Numbered from the stretch's first letter, positions 7,170 through 14,313 are shown. The stretch: 18,036 nucleotides of DNA from an uncultured Wenzhouxiangella sp. (GCA_937876395.1 CALEIM010000049.1:1-18036); one strand, 5' to 3'. The notes: generated from the sequence alone by a model not told the origin. Numbers and translations are program-made.

Positions 7170-8561
7170 CTACTGCCGCTCACCGCGGAGCACGTGGCCG
7201 CCCTGATGGAGATCCAGTGCCGTGACCTCGCCCGACTCGTTGCGCGAGAAGCGGATCTCGATGCCGTAGGCGGCCGCCTCGAACACGTCTTCGGCGACGG
7301 CATCCAGCGGAAACTCTCCCTGACCGGTTGCCTGCGCGTGGAGCACTCCTTCGTGCTCGCGCACCACCAGGTCGAAACCCGGCATCAGTGGATAGGTGCC
7401 GGCGTATTCGCGCAGCGCCTCGGCCGACAGCGACGGTGCAATCTCCGGGCGTTCTACCGCCTGGCGCGGTGCGCCCATCGGGATGCTGTCGTCGAGCAGG
7501 TGCCCGGCAACGTCGTTTACCCCGCCGCTGGCGGCAAGGGTGGTATCCGACAGCACGATTGCGGCGCGGCTGCGCTCAAGATCGAAAGCCAGCATTGAGG
7601 AAAAGCCGCCCGTGCCACCGTCGTGGGCGTGGATCAGGCGATCACCGATCGGCAGGAGCAGCCAGTTCATTGCCATAGCCTGGTCGGCGGCGGTTTCGAT
7701 GGGCTGTTGGGCCAGCTTGATTGCCGCGCCGATCGGTTCCGGAACGTCTCCGAGCTGAGCCTGCGCGTAGCGGATCATGTCGTCAAGCGTGGCGCGCACG
7801 CCGCCTACGCCGGCCAGGTCAAGGTCGAAGGTCCACGCAGCAGTCTCCTGTCCGCCTGGCAGGTGACCGCTCGCCCATTGGGTTCCTTCGGGCCGCTGAG
7901 TGATGTGGGCGTTTGTCATTCCCAGCGGCGTGAACAGTTTTTCATCAAGCAGACGCTCGAAATCCATCCCGGCGTGCCGGGCCAGCGCCAGCGACAGCAG
8001 CATCGTGGCAAAGTTGGAGTATTCGAACTGCTGACCCGGGGCCTGGGACAAAGTCACGTCTTGCAGCGATGCCAGCAGCGCATCGGCGTCAAACGCGGCG
8101 TACGGGTCATCCGGATTGGTGATTTCAAGGCGCGACGGCAGTCGCGGCAGTCCGGACGTGTGGGTGACCACATGGCGGAGCAGGATCGGCTGGCCATCGT
8201 ATTCGGGCACTGCCGTGCCTTGCGGGAGATGGTCGGCCAGCGGATCGTCAAGTGTTGCCTCGCCCCTGACGATGAGATCGGCCAGCAGGATACCGGTCAT
8301 GGACTTGGTAATCGAGCCGATCTCGAATGCCATGTCCGGGCCGAGCCGCTCGATGTCTGCCGGATCGGCACAACGCCAGGCGCGGGCGACGCGGTCGCCT
8401 TCGATCACCGCGGCCGCGAAACAGGCGCCGCTGCTGTCGCCCAGCAGGCGCTGGTCGAGAATATCGCCAAGCGCGGCATCGTCCATGGCGCCGGCGGCTC
8501 CGGTAAGTGTCAACAGGGTGCCGGCCAGCAGGCCGGCGAACAAACGTTTGCAATGGAACAT
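7170..8561 (-). CDS. Exported serine hydrolase of the beta-lactamase / penicillin-binding family
   Basis: This 463-residue protein has the class C beta-lactamase / D-Ala-D-Ala carboxypeptidase fold. The three catalytic motifs are present: SxxK at S83-K86 (GSITKSM), YxN at Y181-N183 (FEYSNFA) and HxG at H313-G315 (HDGGTGG). A signal peptide (about 1-25, ending GAAGA) predicts export to the periplasm; no lipobox cysteine is seen. After the catalytic domain (to about 370), a C-terminal beta-rich domain (REYAGTYPLMPGFDLVV onward) resembles the DUF3471-type tails of this family. The substrate is unknown and could be a peptidoglycan peptide, a D-amino peptide or an ester. AAGGAG precedes the ATG. 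It is the last gene of a unit with a sigma factor and a membrane protein, 46 bases after the latter, suggesting its level is controlled by that sigma factor. Confidence 0.9.
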   Translation of the reverse strand: MFHCKRLFAGLLAGTLLTLTGAAGAMDDAALGDILDQRLLGDSSGACFAAAVIEGDRVARAWRCADPADIERLGPDMAFEIGSITKSMTGILLADLIVRGEATLDDPLADHLPQGTAVPEYDGQPILLRHVVTHTSGLPRLPSRLEITNPDDPYAAFDADALLASLQDVTLSQAPGQQFEYSNFATMLLSLALARHAGMDFERLLDEKLFTPLGMTNAHITQRPEGTQWASGHLPGGQETAAWTFDLDLAGVGGVRATLDDMIRYAQAQLGDVPEPIGAAIKLAQQPIETAADQAMAMNWLLLPIGDRLIHAHDGGTGGFSSMLAFDLERSRAAIVLSDTTLAASGGVNDVAGHLLDDSIPMGAPRQAVERPEIAPSLSAEALREYAGTYPLMPGFDLVVREHEGVLHAQATGQGEFPLDAVAEDVFEAAAYGIEIRFSRNESGEVTALDLHQGGHVLRGERQ

Positions 8562-8607
8562 GTTCGTCTCCTTAAATAGAGTGAAAGCAATCGTCGGGGC
8601 CGGCGGC

Positions 8608-9204
8608 TCAGGCCAGGTTTTCCTGATTCAAGGCATCGATCTGGTCTTGTAGCTGCCGGGCGTGGGTGCGGAACCTGGTTTTTGCTGCGTAGCGGTTCAG
8701 CCAGGCGATGCCAAGGTAGAGCAGCAGAACCCCGGCCAGGTATAACAGCGCAAAGGTCGAGGGCCCCTGTAGCGTCAAGGTCAGGCCGAAGATGCCGATT
8801 GCCGGCGGCGTGAGATACCAAAGCCAGACCCGTTCCAGCATGTGCGCCTGGGCCAGGGCTGCGTCGCGCTGCCGGCCGAGGTTCTCGACCAGCGGAAGCT
8901 GCAAATCTTCGGTCGGCGCCTGCCGGCGAGCACGCCGCAGCCGCAGCGGCACGGCAATAGCCCACGTCACCAGCAGCAGGGCAAAGCCCAGCGCAACCCA
9001 TTCGGCATTGGCCGTCAGCCCAAGCGCCACAAAGGTGAAGAAAACTGCCATCGCCACCGCCGCCACCGTCTCAATCAGATCGCGTCGCCGCACCTGCTTC
9101 TGCAGCGTCAGGTCCAGTGACCGCAGCTTTTCAATGGACACGGCGGACGCTGCGGGCGCGTCGTGCTGCCACTGCTCTCTCATCCTGTTCCAGTCCATGT
9201 TCAT
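8608..9204 (-). CDS. Four-helix membrane protein, possible noncanonical anti-sigma factor
   Basis: This is a 198-residue protein of no family I can name. A soluble N-terminus of about 42 residues (WNRMREQWQHD, then VSIEKLRSLDLTLQKQVRRRD) precedes a helical hairpin (about 43-63 and 68-87). A basic cytoplasmic loop follows (RLRRARRQ onward, about 88-127), then a second hairpin (about 128-145 and 149-169) and a charged C-terminal tail (to 198). Its ATG overlaps the stop of the ECF sigma factor by ATGA, the usual place of an anti-sigma gene. However, there is no zinc-binding HxxxCxxC motif and no RsiW/RseA-like domain. Membrane sequestration of the sigma factor is an inference from position and topology only. 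The serine hydrolase gene follows 46 bases later. Confidence 0.8.
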   Translation of the reverse strand: MNMDWNRMREQWQHDAPAASAVSIEKLRSLDLTLQKQVRRRDLIETVAAVAMAVFFTFVALGLTANAEWVALGFALLLVTWAIAVPLRLRRARRQAPTEDLQLPLVENLGRQRDAALAQAHMLERVWLWYLTPPAIGIFGLTLTLQGPSTFALLYLAGVLLLYLGIAWLNRYAAKTRFRTHARQLQDQIDALNQENLA

Positions 9205-9677
9205 TCCTCCACGAAGCGTTCGAAAGCCTGTCGAAGGCGCGTCATGCGCACCGCCACGGCATTGGGGGTGAGTCCAAGGACTTCCGCGATCTGGTCGCGC
9301 GGCAACCCTTCCAGGTCCAACAGCAACAGGCTGCGCGGAACCGGATCAAGGCTGGCGAGGAACGCATCAAGCAGCTCCATCGGATCGACCGGATGGCCGG
9401 CGTCGCCGCGTTCGGGAACCTGGTCCAGCGACACGTGCGTGCGGCGGGGCTGGCGCAGCTTGCTCAGCGCGGTGTTCAGCGCCACCCGGAACACCCAGGT
9501 GGAAAGCTGTGCGCGGCCGTCGAAGCTGGTGAAGCTGCGCCACAGCTGCAGATGCATATCCTGCAGCAGGTCAGGCCAGTCATCCGGCCCGGCGTAGCGT
9601 CGCGCCAGCCGGGCCAGCGCCGGCTGATTGTCCTCCAGCATCGCGGTGAATGCCGTGGCGGATTTCGACTGATCCAT
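9201..9677 (-). CDS. Short ECF-type RNA polymerase sigma factor
   Basis: This 158-residue sigma-70 family protein has region 2 at about residues 14-80 (LARRYAGPDDWPDLLQDMHLQLWRS with a following STWVFRVALNTAL, given in two parts) and region 4 at about 103-155 (PRSLLLLDLEGLPRDQIAEV, then LGLTPNAVAVRMTRLRQAF). The region 2 to region 4 linker contains PVDPMELLDAFL. It is typical of small ECF sigma factors and unrelated in detail to the one at 153-701. The ATG at 9675-9677 is preceded by AAAAAGG. Its TGA overlaps the start of the membrane protein gene. It heads a three-gene unit ending in an exported serine hydrolase, which suggests an envelope-related signal. Target promoters are unknown. Confidence 0.92.
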   Translation of the reverse strand: MDQSKSATAFTAMLEDNQPALARLARRYAGPDDWPDLLQDMHLQLWRSFTSFDGRAQLSTWVFRVALNTALSKLRQPRRTHVSLDQVPERGDAGHPVDPMELLDAFLASLDPVPRSLLLLDLEGLPRDQIAEVLGLTPNAVAVRMTRLRQAFERFVEE

Positions 9678-9744
9678 GCTTGCCTTTTTCGGGGACTCTC
9701 AAGATTAGTCGCAGCAGGGGGCAAAAATTTTCATGGCAGCGATT

Positions 9745-9767
9745 AAATGTCTGCCGATCAGTGTCAA
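9745..9767 (-). promoter_or_regulatory. Possible promoter of the ECF sigma / hydrolase unit
   Basis: On the minus strand a perfect -35 TTGACA (9762-9767) is followed, after 16 bases, by a poor -10 (TAATCG). The element lies in the 140-base gap before the sigma factor gene. An autoregulated ECF promoter would look different and I cannot place one. This is a weak candidate. Confidence 0.25.
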
Positions 9768-9817
9768 CGAGCAGTTCACACCTCCCGGTCGGCAGGGTGC
9801 AGTGGGAAGTGAGAGGC

Positions 9818-10174
9818 TTAGTCGCTGGGCTCGTCGCGGGTTTGATCCGGCCGGGGTCGGCGCTGGTGGCGCTGCCAGATCATCCAGATTACGAGGGCGG
9901 CCAAGGCCGCCCAGACCGTCCACTGATGATCCTCGCCAAAGCGCTGAACGCCCACCATGGTCAGCACGCAGCCCAGGGCAGATGCAACCGAGATCAGGAT
10001 CGGGTGAGCATCCAGCGCCGTTTGCGCGCGGGCTCGATAGATGCTGATAAAAAGCAGCGGAGCCAAAGCGGCCAAGGCCAGCCCAAGCGGGAACAGCCAC
10101 GGCGCCGGACTCAGGCCGACCCAGACCGAACTGGCCAGCAGGGCGGCCAGGGTGATCAGTGCTGCTGCAGTCAC
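9818..10174 (-). CDS. Small four-helix membrane protein of unknown function
   Basis: This is a 118-residue, very hydrophobic protein with four likely membrane helices at about 3-20, 25-46, 58-76 and 85-101, and a short polar, proline/arginine/aspartate-rich tail (RRPRPDQTRDEPSD). I do not recognise a family. Translation would start at GTG 10172-10174, only 2 bases after the permease stop (TGAGTGTG), which argues for translational coupling. The ribosome binding site is weak, so the exact start is uncertain. As the last gene of the GntR/ABC operon it may be an accessory subunit of the transporter or a membrane protein of the same response; neither can be shown here. Confidence 0.7.
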   Translation of the reverse strand: MTAAALITLAALLASSVWVGLSPAPWLFPLGLALAALAPLLFISIYRARAQTALDAHPILISVASALGCVLTMVGVQRFGEDHQWTVWAALAALVIWMIWQRHQRRPRPDQTRDEPSD

Positions 10175-10176
10175 AC

Positions 10177-11139
10177 TCAGCTATCTGCAGCCCGGCGACG
10201 CAGCCAGACGGCAGCCGCCAGCAGGATAACGGCGATGAGTATTCCCACCCACATGTCGGCCCGGAGCAGATAGGCAAAGCTGTTGCTGAAGCTCATGAAT
10301 GCCCCCTCACCAAACTGGATGTTGGAAAAGTCCATTTGGCCGCCGTCGGACTGGAGGCGGAAGTTGACATTGGTCGGCAGGATGCCGCTGCCCAGACGCT
10401 TTAGCAAAATCATGCCGATGTTGAAGTCGGGAAAGCTGAAGCTGGTCAACAGGCTCCAGGTATGCTGGAGCAGGGCCGCGCCGACCGGAATGGCAATGGC
10501 CACCAGAATTGGCACGCGCGGCGCCCAGGCTGAGCAGAACATCAGCCAGGCGTAGATCGGCAAAAGCCACAGCGCCTGAACCAGCATGCCGATGATCATG
10601 ACGGCCCACAGCTTGGGCAGCGCGGCTGGCAACCACAGCGCGTTGAGCGGATTGACGTCGGCCATCAGCGCATAACCGCTGCCAATCAGCAGCAAAGACA
10701 GTTGGGTCAGCATGATCGCCGCCAGGTAGAGGGCAGGTACCAGAATGCAGGCGGTCATCAGCTTCGAAACCACGGTCATCGTGTCGGAAACCGGTAGGGA
10801 TTTCCAGAACAGGATGGATCGATCCTTGCGCTCGTCGTACAGGCAGCTCGACAGATAAAAGATCACCACCAGGATCAGAATCTGAAAGAACAGGGCAGAG
10901 CTTGCAAACAGCGCGCCGGTAACGAGGGTGCTGCGCTGCTCATCGGGAAGTTGGGCAAACTGGCGAATCGCATCGAAGGTGAAGGCCAGCTCATTGTCGA
11001 ATCGCGAGCCGAGTACCAGGCCAAATACCATGAAAAACAGGGTCAGTCCGAACAGGACAATCGGCGTCCATTTGAAGGAGCCCGGCCCTTCCCAGAGTTC
11101 GCGACGCATCAGGGTCCAGAGTGTGGCGATGGTGTTCAT
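10177..11139 (-). CDS. ABC-2 type transporter permease
   Basis: This 320-residue integral membrane protein has about six helices (near 25-45, 75-98, 122-150, 176-203, 207-226 and 296-314). The cytoplasmic segment YDERKDRSILFWKSLPVSD (about 101-119) is typical of ABC-2 permeases that pair with a separate ATPase. A sizeable polar loop lies between about 232 and 290 (PTNVNFRLQSDGGQ) on the outer side by my reading. It should form the channel of an exporter or a drug/peptide-stress transporter together with the ATPase encoded just upstream; the ATPase stop and permease ATG overlap (ATGA). The substrate is unknown. In YtrA-type operons such transporters are often linked to cell-envelope antibiotics, which is family knowledge and not proven here. 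Confidence 0.9.
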   Translation of the reverse strand: MNTIATLWTLMRRELWEGPGSFKWTPIVLFGLTLFFMVFGLVLGSRFDNELAFTFDAIRQFAQLPDEQRSTLVTGALFASSALFFQILILVVIFYLSSCLYDERKDRSILFWKSLPVSDTMTVVSKLMTACILVPALYLAAIMLTQLSLLLIGSGYALMADVNPLNALWLPAALPKLWAVMIIGMLVQALWLLPIYAWLMFCSAWAPRVPILVAIAIPVGAALLQHTWSLLTSFSFPDFNIGMILLKRLGSGILPTNVNFRLQSDGGQMDFSNIQFGEGAFMSFSNSFAYLLRADMWVGILIAVILLAAAVWLRRRAADS

Positions 11140-12020
11140 GCCGCTTCCTCCGCTTGCCGGTTGTTCTCGTACTCATCGCCCATCAGGGCAACAAACAAAT
11201 CGGCCACGCTGGGCCGATGCAGCTCGCCGAGCTCGCGCAGCCGGGCACTGTCGACGTTGTCGAACAGCAGGATGTGACGGCCAAACAGCACGCGCTCGTG
11301 GATCGGACCCAGCGCGCGGGCCTGCTCGATCTGGTCGGGGCGCACCATCAGTTCACTGAAACGCTCGTGCACGGCATCCATGGGTGCGTTCAGCGCCAGT
11401 TTGCCGTCCTTGATGAAGATCAGGTCAGTGAGGATATGTTCGACCTCCTCGACCTGATGGGTGGTGATCAGTATCGTTCTTTCCTCGTCGAAATACTCGT
11501 TGAGCAGATTCGAATAAAAACGTTTCCGAAACAGAATATCCAGGCCCAGGGTCGGTTCATCGAGAACCAGCAGCTTGGCGTCGATCGCCATGACCAGGGC
11601 CAGGTGAAGCTGCACGATCATGCCCTTGGACAAGGTCTTGATCTTTGCGCCCTGGCGCACCTTGGTGTTTTCCAGATAGTGCAGGCAGCGTTCGCGGGAA
11701 AAGCGCGGGTGCAGCCGCTCGGTCAGCTTGATGATCTGGCCGACACGTGCCCAGCGTGGCAGCACGGCCACATCGGCTATGAAGCAGACATCCTGCATGA
11801 GCTGGTGGCGGTGGCGGTCTGGCCGCTTGCCAAGCACCTCCAGTTCACCGCTGAAACGAGTCAGGCCCAAAATAGCCTTCAGGGCGGTGGTCTTGCCGGC
11901 GCCGTTGGGGCCAATCAGCCCGACAATACGGCCGGATGGTATATCCAGGTCAATGCCGTCAACCGCGCGATTGCGGCCATAGTGGCGCTTCAGGCCACGG
12001 GCTCGTATGGTCAGGCTCAT
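11136..12020 (-). CDS. ABC transporter ATP-binding protein
   Basis: This 294-residue nucleotide-binding subunit has all main motifs: Walker A GPNGAGKTT at 37-45; a degenerate signature LSKGM at 130-134 (usual form LSGGQ); Walker B LLVLDEP with D154 and E155; the D-loop GLD following; and the switch histidine H188 in TTHQ. A C-terminal extension of about 80 residues (after about 215) resembles those of ABC-2 exporter ATPases such as YtrB- or BcrA-like proteins. It would hydrolyse ATP to drive the permease encoded next. Its ATG overlaps the stop of the GntR regulator and its own stop overlaps the permease start, both as ATGA, so the three are tightly coupled. Confidence 0.95.
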   Translation of the reverse strand: MSLTIRARGLKRHYGRNRAVDGIDLDIPSGRIVGLIGPNGAGKTTALKAILGLTRFSGELEVLGKRPDRHRHQLMQDVCFIADVAVLPRWARVGQIIKLTERLHPRFSRERCLHYLENTKVRQGAKIKTLSKGMIVQLHLALVMAIDAKLLVLDEPTLGLDILFRKRFYSNLLNEYFDEERTILITTHQVEEVEHILTDLIFIKDGKLALNAPMDAVHERFSELMVRPDQIEQARALGPIHERVLFGRHILLFDNVDSARLRELGELHRPSVADLFVALMGDEYENNRQAEEAA

Positions 12021-12388
12021 GTTTTTTGCTCCTTGTTTTTTCTCGCCTTGATCAGTTCTTCAATCGACACGCCAAGCTGTTCGATGCGTTCGGCCAGGCG
12101 TGGCCATTCTTCGGTCAAAAAGCGTTCGCGCTCGCTTTCGAGCAGGCGCATTCGTGCGCCTTCGCGCACAAACATGCCGACGCCGCGGCGCTTTTCGACC
12201 AGCTCCTCCTCGACCAGCGCCTGATAGGCCTTCGATACGGTCAGGGGGTTGATCTGGAAATCCACCGCCACCTGTCGTACCGAGGGCAGCGCCTCTCCTT
12301 CGGGCAGGGTGCCGTCAAGAATCGAGGCAATCGTGCGTTCGCGCAACTGCCAGTAGATCGGCTGGTTGTCGTCCCAGCGAGCCTGCAT
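12017..12388 (-). CDS. GntR family transcriptional regulator, YtrA subfamily
   Basis: This is a short 123-residue regulator. The N-terminal winged helix-turn-helix (about 10-75) contains QPIYWQLRERTIASILDG, LPSVRQVAVDFQINPLTVSK and a wing at EKRRGVGMFV. The remaining 45 or so residues are too few for a FadR- or HutC-type ligand domain; such short C-terminal dimerisation tails define the YtrA subfamily. Members usually repress an adjacent ABC transporter operon, including their own gene. Here the regulator sits between a 90-residue anchored protein (2-base gap) and the ATPase gene (ATGA overlap), and a palindrome covers the operon's -10 at 12697-12702. Autorepression relieved by an unknown signal is the natural reading. 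Confidence 0.93.
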   Translation of the reverse strand: MQARWDDNQPIYWQLRERTIASILDGTLPEGEALPSVRQVAVDFQINPLTVSKAYQALVEEELVEKRRGVGMFVREGARMRLLESERERFLTEEWPRLAERIEQLGVSIEELIKARKNKEQKT

Positions 12389-12390
12389 TG

Positions 12391-12663
12391 TCAGTGACTC
12401 AGGCCCCGAAACCAGGGCGACAGTCTGACCGCGCTGCTGCGCGGCTGGCCATTGGTCTGAGCGGCCCGCTCCCGGGCCTGGACGGTGACAGTTACCGGTT
12501 CGTCCCCGTGTTCAACCTGAACCGCAGTATTTGCGTGGCTGGGCGCATGGTCCTCGTCCGTGGTCTGGTCCATGGTGAAGGACAGCACCAGGCATACCGC
12601 GGCGGCCAGCAGGGCAATTTGGTGCGGAAAGCCGGGCTTTCTGGATCGGGTAATCGGTGACAT
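12391..12663 (-). CDS. Small membrane-anchored protein of unknown function
   Basis: This is a 90-residue protein heading the GntR/ABC operon. After a basic N-terminus (MSPITRSRKPGFPHQ) there is one hydrophobic helix (about 16-31, IALLAAAVCLVLSF). The rest is polar: histidine/acid-rich (DQTTDEDHAPSHAN), then a beta-like stretch (VEHGDEPVTVTVQARE). One predicted helix and a basic start suggest a type II anchor with the C-terminus outside. The minus-strand frame is preferred over an equally long plus-strand frame because of the AAGGAG site at 12670-12675, the promoter directly upstream and the 2-base gap to gntR. No family is recognised. It could be a sensor or accessory subunit for the transporter, but nothing shows that directly. 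Confidence 0.7.
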   Translation of the reverse strand: MSPITRSRKPGFPHQIALLAAAVCLVLSFTMDQTTDEDHAPSHANTAVQVEHGDEPVTVTVQARERAAQTNGQPRSSAVRLSPWFRGLSH

Positions 12664-12689
12664 GGTCAGCTCCTTGGTCTGTCGTGCTG

Positions 12690-12711
12690 GTGTATTACTC
12701 TAGTACAACAC
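12690..12711. promoter_or_regulatory. Palindromic operator, probable GntR (YtrA-type) binding site
   Basis: On the plus strand this reads GTGT-AT-TACT-CT-AGTA-CA-ACAC: eight of eleven base pairs are symmetric around 12700/12701. It covers the -10 of the operon promoter, so a bound protein would block transcription. Taken with one flanking base on each side it reads GGTG, 16 bases, CACT, close to the GGTG-N16-CACC spacing I recall for a xanthomonad YtrA regulator. Confidence 0.65.
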
Positions 12712-12725
12712 TACAACAGAGTCAA
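12697..12725 (-). promoter_or_regulatory. Promoter of the GntR/ABC operon
   Basis: On the minus strand -35 TTGACT (12720-12725) and -10 TAGAGT (12697-12702) are separated by exactly 17 bases. This is a good housekeeping sigma-70 promoter, with transcription expected to start near 12690. The leader is short and carries AAGGAG before the ATG at 12661-12663. Confidence 0.6.
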
Positions 12726-12802
12726 GTTTTTTCTGGAAGCGTACAGCAACACCGCCGCTGCGACCAGTTTCAAGCCGATTCAATTCCCGGTTCCAATCGG
12801 CA

Positions 12803-12831
12803 TTCAGCGCTCCGACCTGATCTGGTAGACT
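12803..12831 (+). promoter_or_regulatory. Possible promoter of the FKBP gene
   Basis: An extended -10 (TGG followed by TAGACT at 12826-12831) has a weak -35 (TTCAGC, 12803-12808) at 17-base spacing. It lies about 80 bases before the FKBP ATG in the divergent gap shared with the GntR/ABC operon. Confidence 0.4.
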
Positions 12832-12913
12832 GCGAACGGTTGAACATTGGAAGCCTCAGGCTGTCCCAGGCGAGACCCAAAGATTTTCCCATCTGCTTAA
12901 GGAGTTTCAACCC

Positions 12914-13606
12914 ATGAAGTTTTTCCGAATCATGGCCGGCTGCGCGCTGGCCGTCAGCGTTTCGACCGTGGCCGTAGCCGATGAGCTCGAAACAGCGGAA
13001 CAGCGTCTGAGCTACACCATCGGCATGGATATCGGTGGATCCCTGGCTGAGCAAGGTATCGAGCTGGATCTGGACGTGCTGGTCGAAGCCCTGCGCGCAA
13101 GCTATAGCGGTGAAGAAACCCTGCTGACCGAAGCCGAAGCCCTGGCCGAGCGTGACGCATTCATGCAGCGCCGCCAGCAGGAAATGGAAGGCCAGCGTGC
13201 CGAAGAATCTGGCGCCAATCTTGAGGCCGGACAGGCTTTTCTGGCCGGCAATCGCGATCAAGACGGTGTAACTGAAACCGAATCCGGTCTCCAGTATCGG
13301 GTGATTACCGAAGGCGAGGGCCCCAGCCCGGCCGCCGAGGATCGCGTCACCGTGCACTATCGCGGCACGCTGATTGACGGCACCGAGTTTGACAGTTCCT
13401 ATGCCCGCGGTGAGCCGGCCACCTTTGCGCTCAACCAGGTCATTCCCGGCTGGACCGAAGGTGTACAACTGATGTCCGAAGGCGCCAAGTACGAATTCTT
13501 TATTCCGGCAGAACTGGCCTATGGCGAGCAGGGCCGCCCGGGTCCCATCGGGCCGAACTCGACGCTGATTTTCGAAGTCGAGCTCATTGAAGTTCTCGGT
13601 CAGTAA
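12914..13606 (+). CDS. Exported FKBP-type peptidyl-prolyl cis-trans isomerase
   Basis: This 230-residue protein is of the Mip/FkpA/FklB architecture. A signal peptide (about 1-22, ending VAVA) is followed by an N-terminal helical dimerisation domain (about 24-105, YTIGMDIGGSLAEQGIELD at its core) and a C-terminal FKBP domain (about 122-228). Catalytic-pocket residues expected for FKBPs are visible: Y149 in VHYRG, D160 in FDSSY, V176, I177 and W180 in QVIPGW, Y203 in LAYG, and F220 in STLIFEVEL. It should catalyse prolyl isomerisation and act as a chaperone in the periplasm or at the outer membrane. AAGGAG (12899-12904) lies 9 bases before the ATG. The DUF2058 gene follows after 26 bases, probably in the same transcript. 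Confidence 0.95.
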   Translation: MKFFRIMAGCALAVSVSTVAVADELETAEQRLSYTIGMDIGGSLAEQGIELDLDVLVEALRASYSGEETLLTEAEALAERDAFMQRRQQEMEGQRAEESGANLEAGQAFLAGNRDQDGVTETESGLQYRVITEGEGPSPAAEDRVTVHYRGTLIDGTEFDSSYARGEPATFALNQVIPGWTEGVQLMSEGAKYEFFIPAELAYGEQGRPGPIGPNSTLIFEVELIEVLGQ

Positions 13607-13632
13607 CAAGGTCAGCCCACGGAAGCCTCGTC

Positions 13633-14247
13633 ATGGGGACATTGCAGGACGCCCTGCGTAAAGCCGGGCTGGCTGACGAGCGAAAGCCGGACAGAGAGCG
13701 GCGTCGGAACGCATCCGGCGCCGCTTCGGCTCGCCCAGCAAAGAACAGCCGTCGGACGACAAAAAGCGGCGCGCGGACCGGACCCGCCGGCACAGCCGGC
13801 AACCCGGCAAACGCTGGCCGCAAGCCGCGCAGCCAGTCGGATCTGGCCCGCGCCTATGCCGCCCGACGTCGGGCTGAAGAAGCCGAGAAAGAAGCGGTCA
13901 AGCAGCGCCGCGTGGCCGAGCAGGAGGCCCGTCGCAAGCGCAACCTCGAGCTCGACGAAATCATCCGCGGCAATACCCTTAACCGCAAGGAAGCCGAGCT
14001 GCCCCGCTATTTCGAGCATATGGGGCGCATTCGGCGCGTGCTGTGCACACCTGAACAGCGCGAGCAGCTCAATTCCGGGCAGATTGGCGTGGTCAACCTG
14101 CGCGGCAGCTACCTGCTTGTTTCACCTGATACCCTGGAAAAATACCGCCAGACCGCTCCCGACCTGGTACCCGAGCTGGCAGGCCGCACCGAACCCGACG
14201 ACGACGGCAGCCACTACCCGCCAGTGCCTGATGATCTGGTCTGGTAG
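13633..14247 (+). CDS. DUF2058 family protein (YaiL-like)
   Basis: This 204-residue protein is of the DUF2058 family, known as YaiL in E. coli. The conserved ends are clear: N-terminal MGTLQDALRKAGLADE and C-terminal YPPVPDDLVW. Between them lies a long basic, low-complexity, alanine/arginine-rich stretch (about 20-70), a charged helix likely to form a coiled coil (about 70-110, RRRAEEAEKEAVKQRR), and a globular half (about 115-190, RYFEHMGRIRRVLCTPEQ, GVVNLRGSYLLVS). The family function is unknown; its strongly basic N-terminal half suggests nucleic-acid or nucleoprotein contact, which is inference. GGAAG precedes the ATG. It follows the FKBP gene by 26 bases and is convergent with metH. Confidence 0.9.
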   Translation: MGTLQDALRKAGLADERKPDRERRRNASGAASARPAKNSRRTTKSGARTGPAGTAGNPANAGRKPRSQSDLARAYAARRRAEEAEKEAVKQRRVAEQEARRKRNLELDEIIRGNTLNRKEAELPRYFEHMGRIRRVLCTPEQREQLNSGQIGVVNLRGSYLLVSPDTLEKYRQTAPDLVPELAGRTEPDDDGSHYPPVPDDLVW

Positions 14248-14295
14248 TTTCTGATTACGGATCTCAAGCGCTGTCCGGTTCAAACCTGCTGACAC

Positions 14296-14313
14296 CGCAG
14301 ATTACGCCGATTA
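14296..14313. repeat. Tandem 9-base repeat, two copies (CGCAGATTA type)
   Basis: CGCAGATTA is followed by CGCCGATTA, one mismatch apart. This is the same 9-base unit as the doublet at 7055-7072, again between genes, 48 bases after the end of the DUF2058 gene. Confidence 0.5.

Noticed and set aside
9781..9817. CACTTCCC/GGGAGGTG stem after the 118-residue protein gene as an operon terminator
   Set aside because: The stem needs a G-U pair, the loop is 17 bases and no T-run follows on the minus strand.
12388..12660. Plus-strand 90-codon frame exactly opposite the small anchored protein
   Set aside because: The minus strand has a promoter, an AAGGAG site, a hydrophobic anchor and tight spacing to gntR; the plus strand has none of these.
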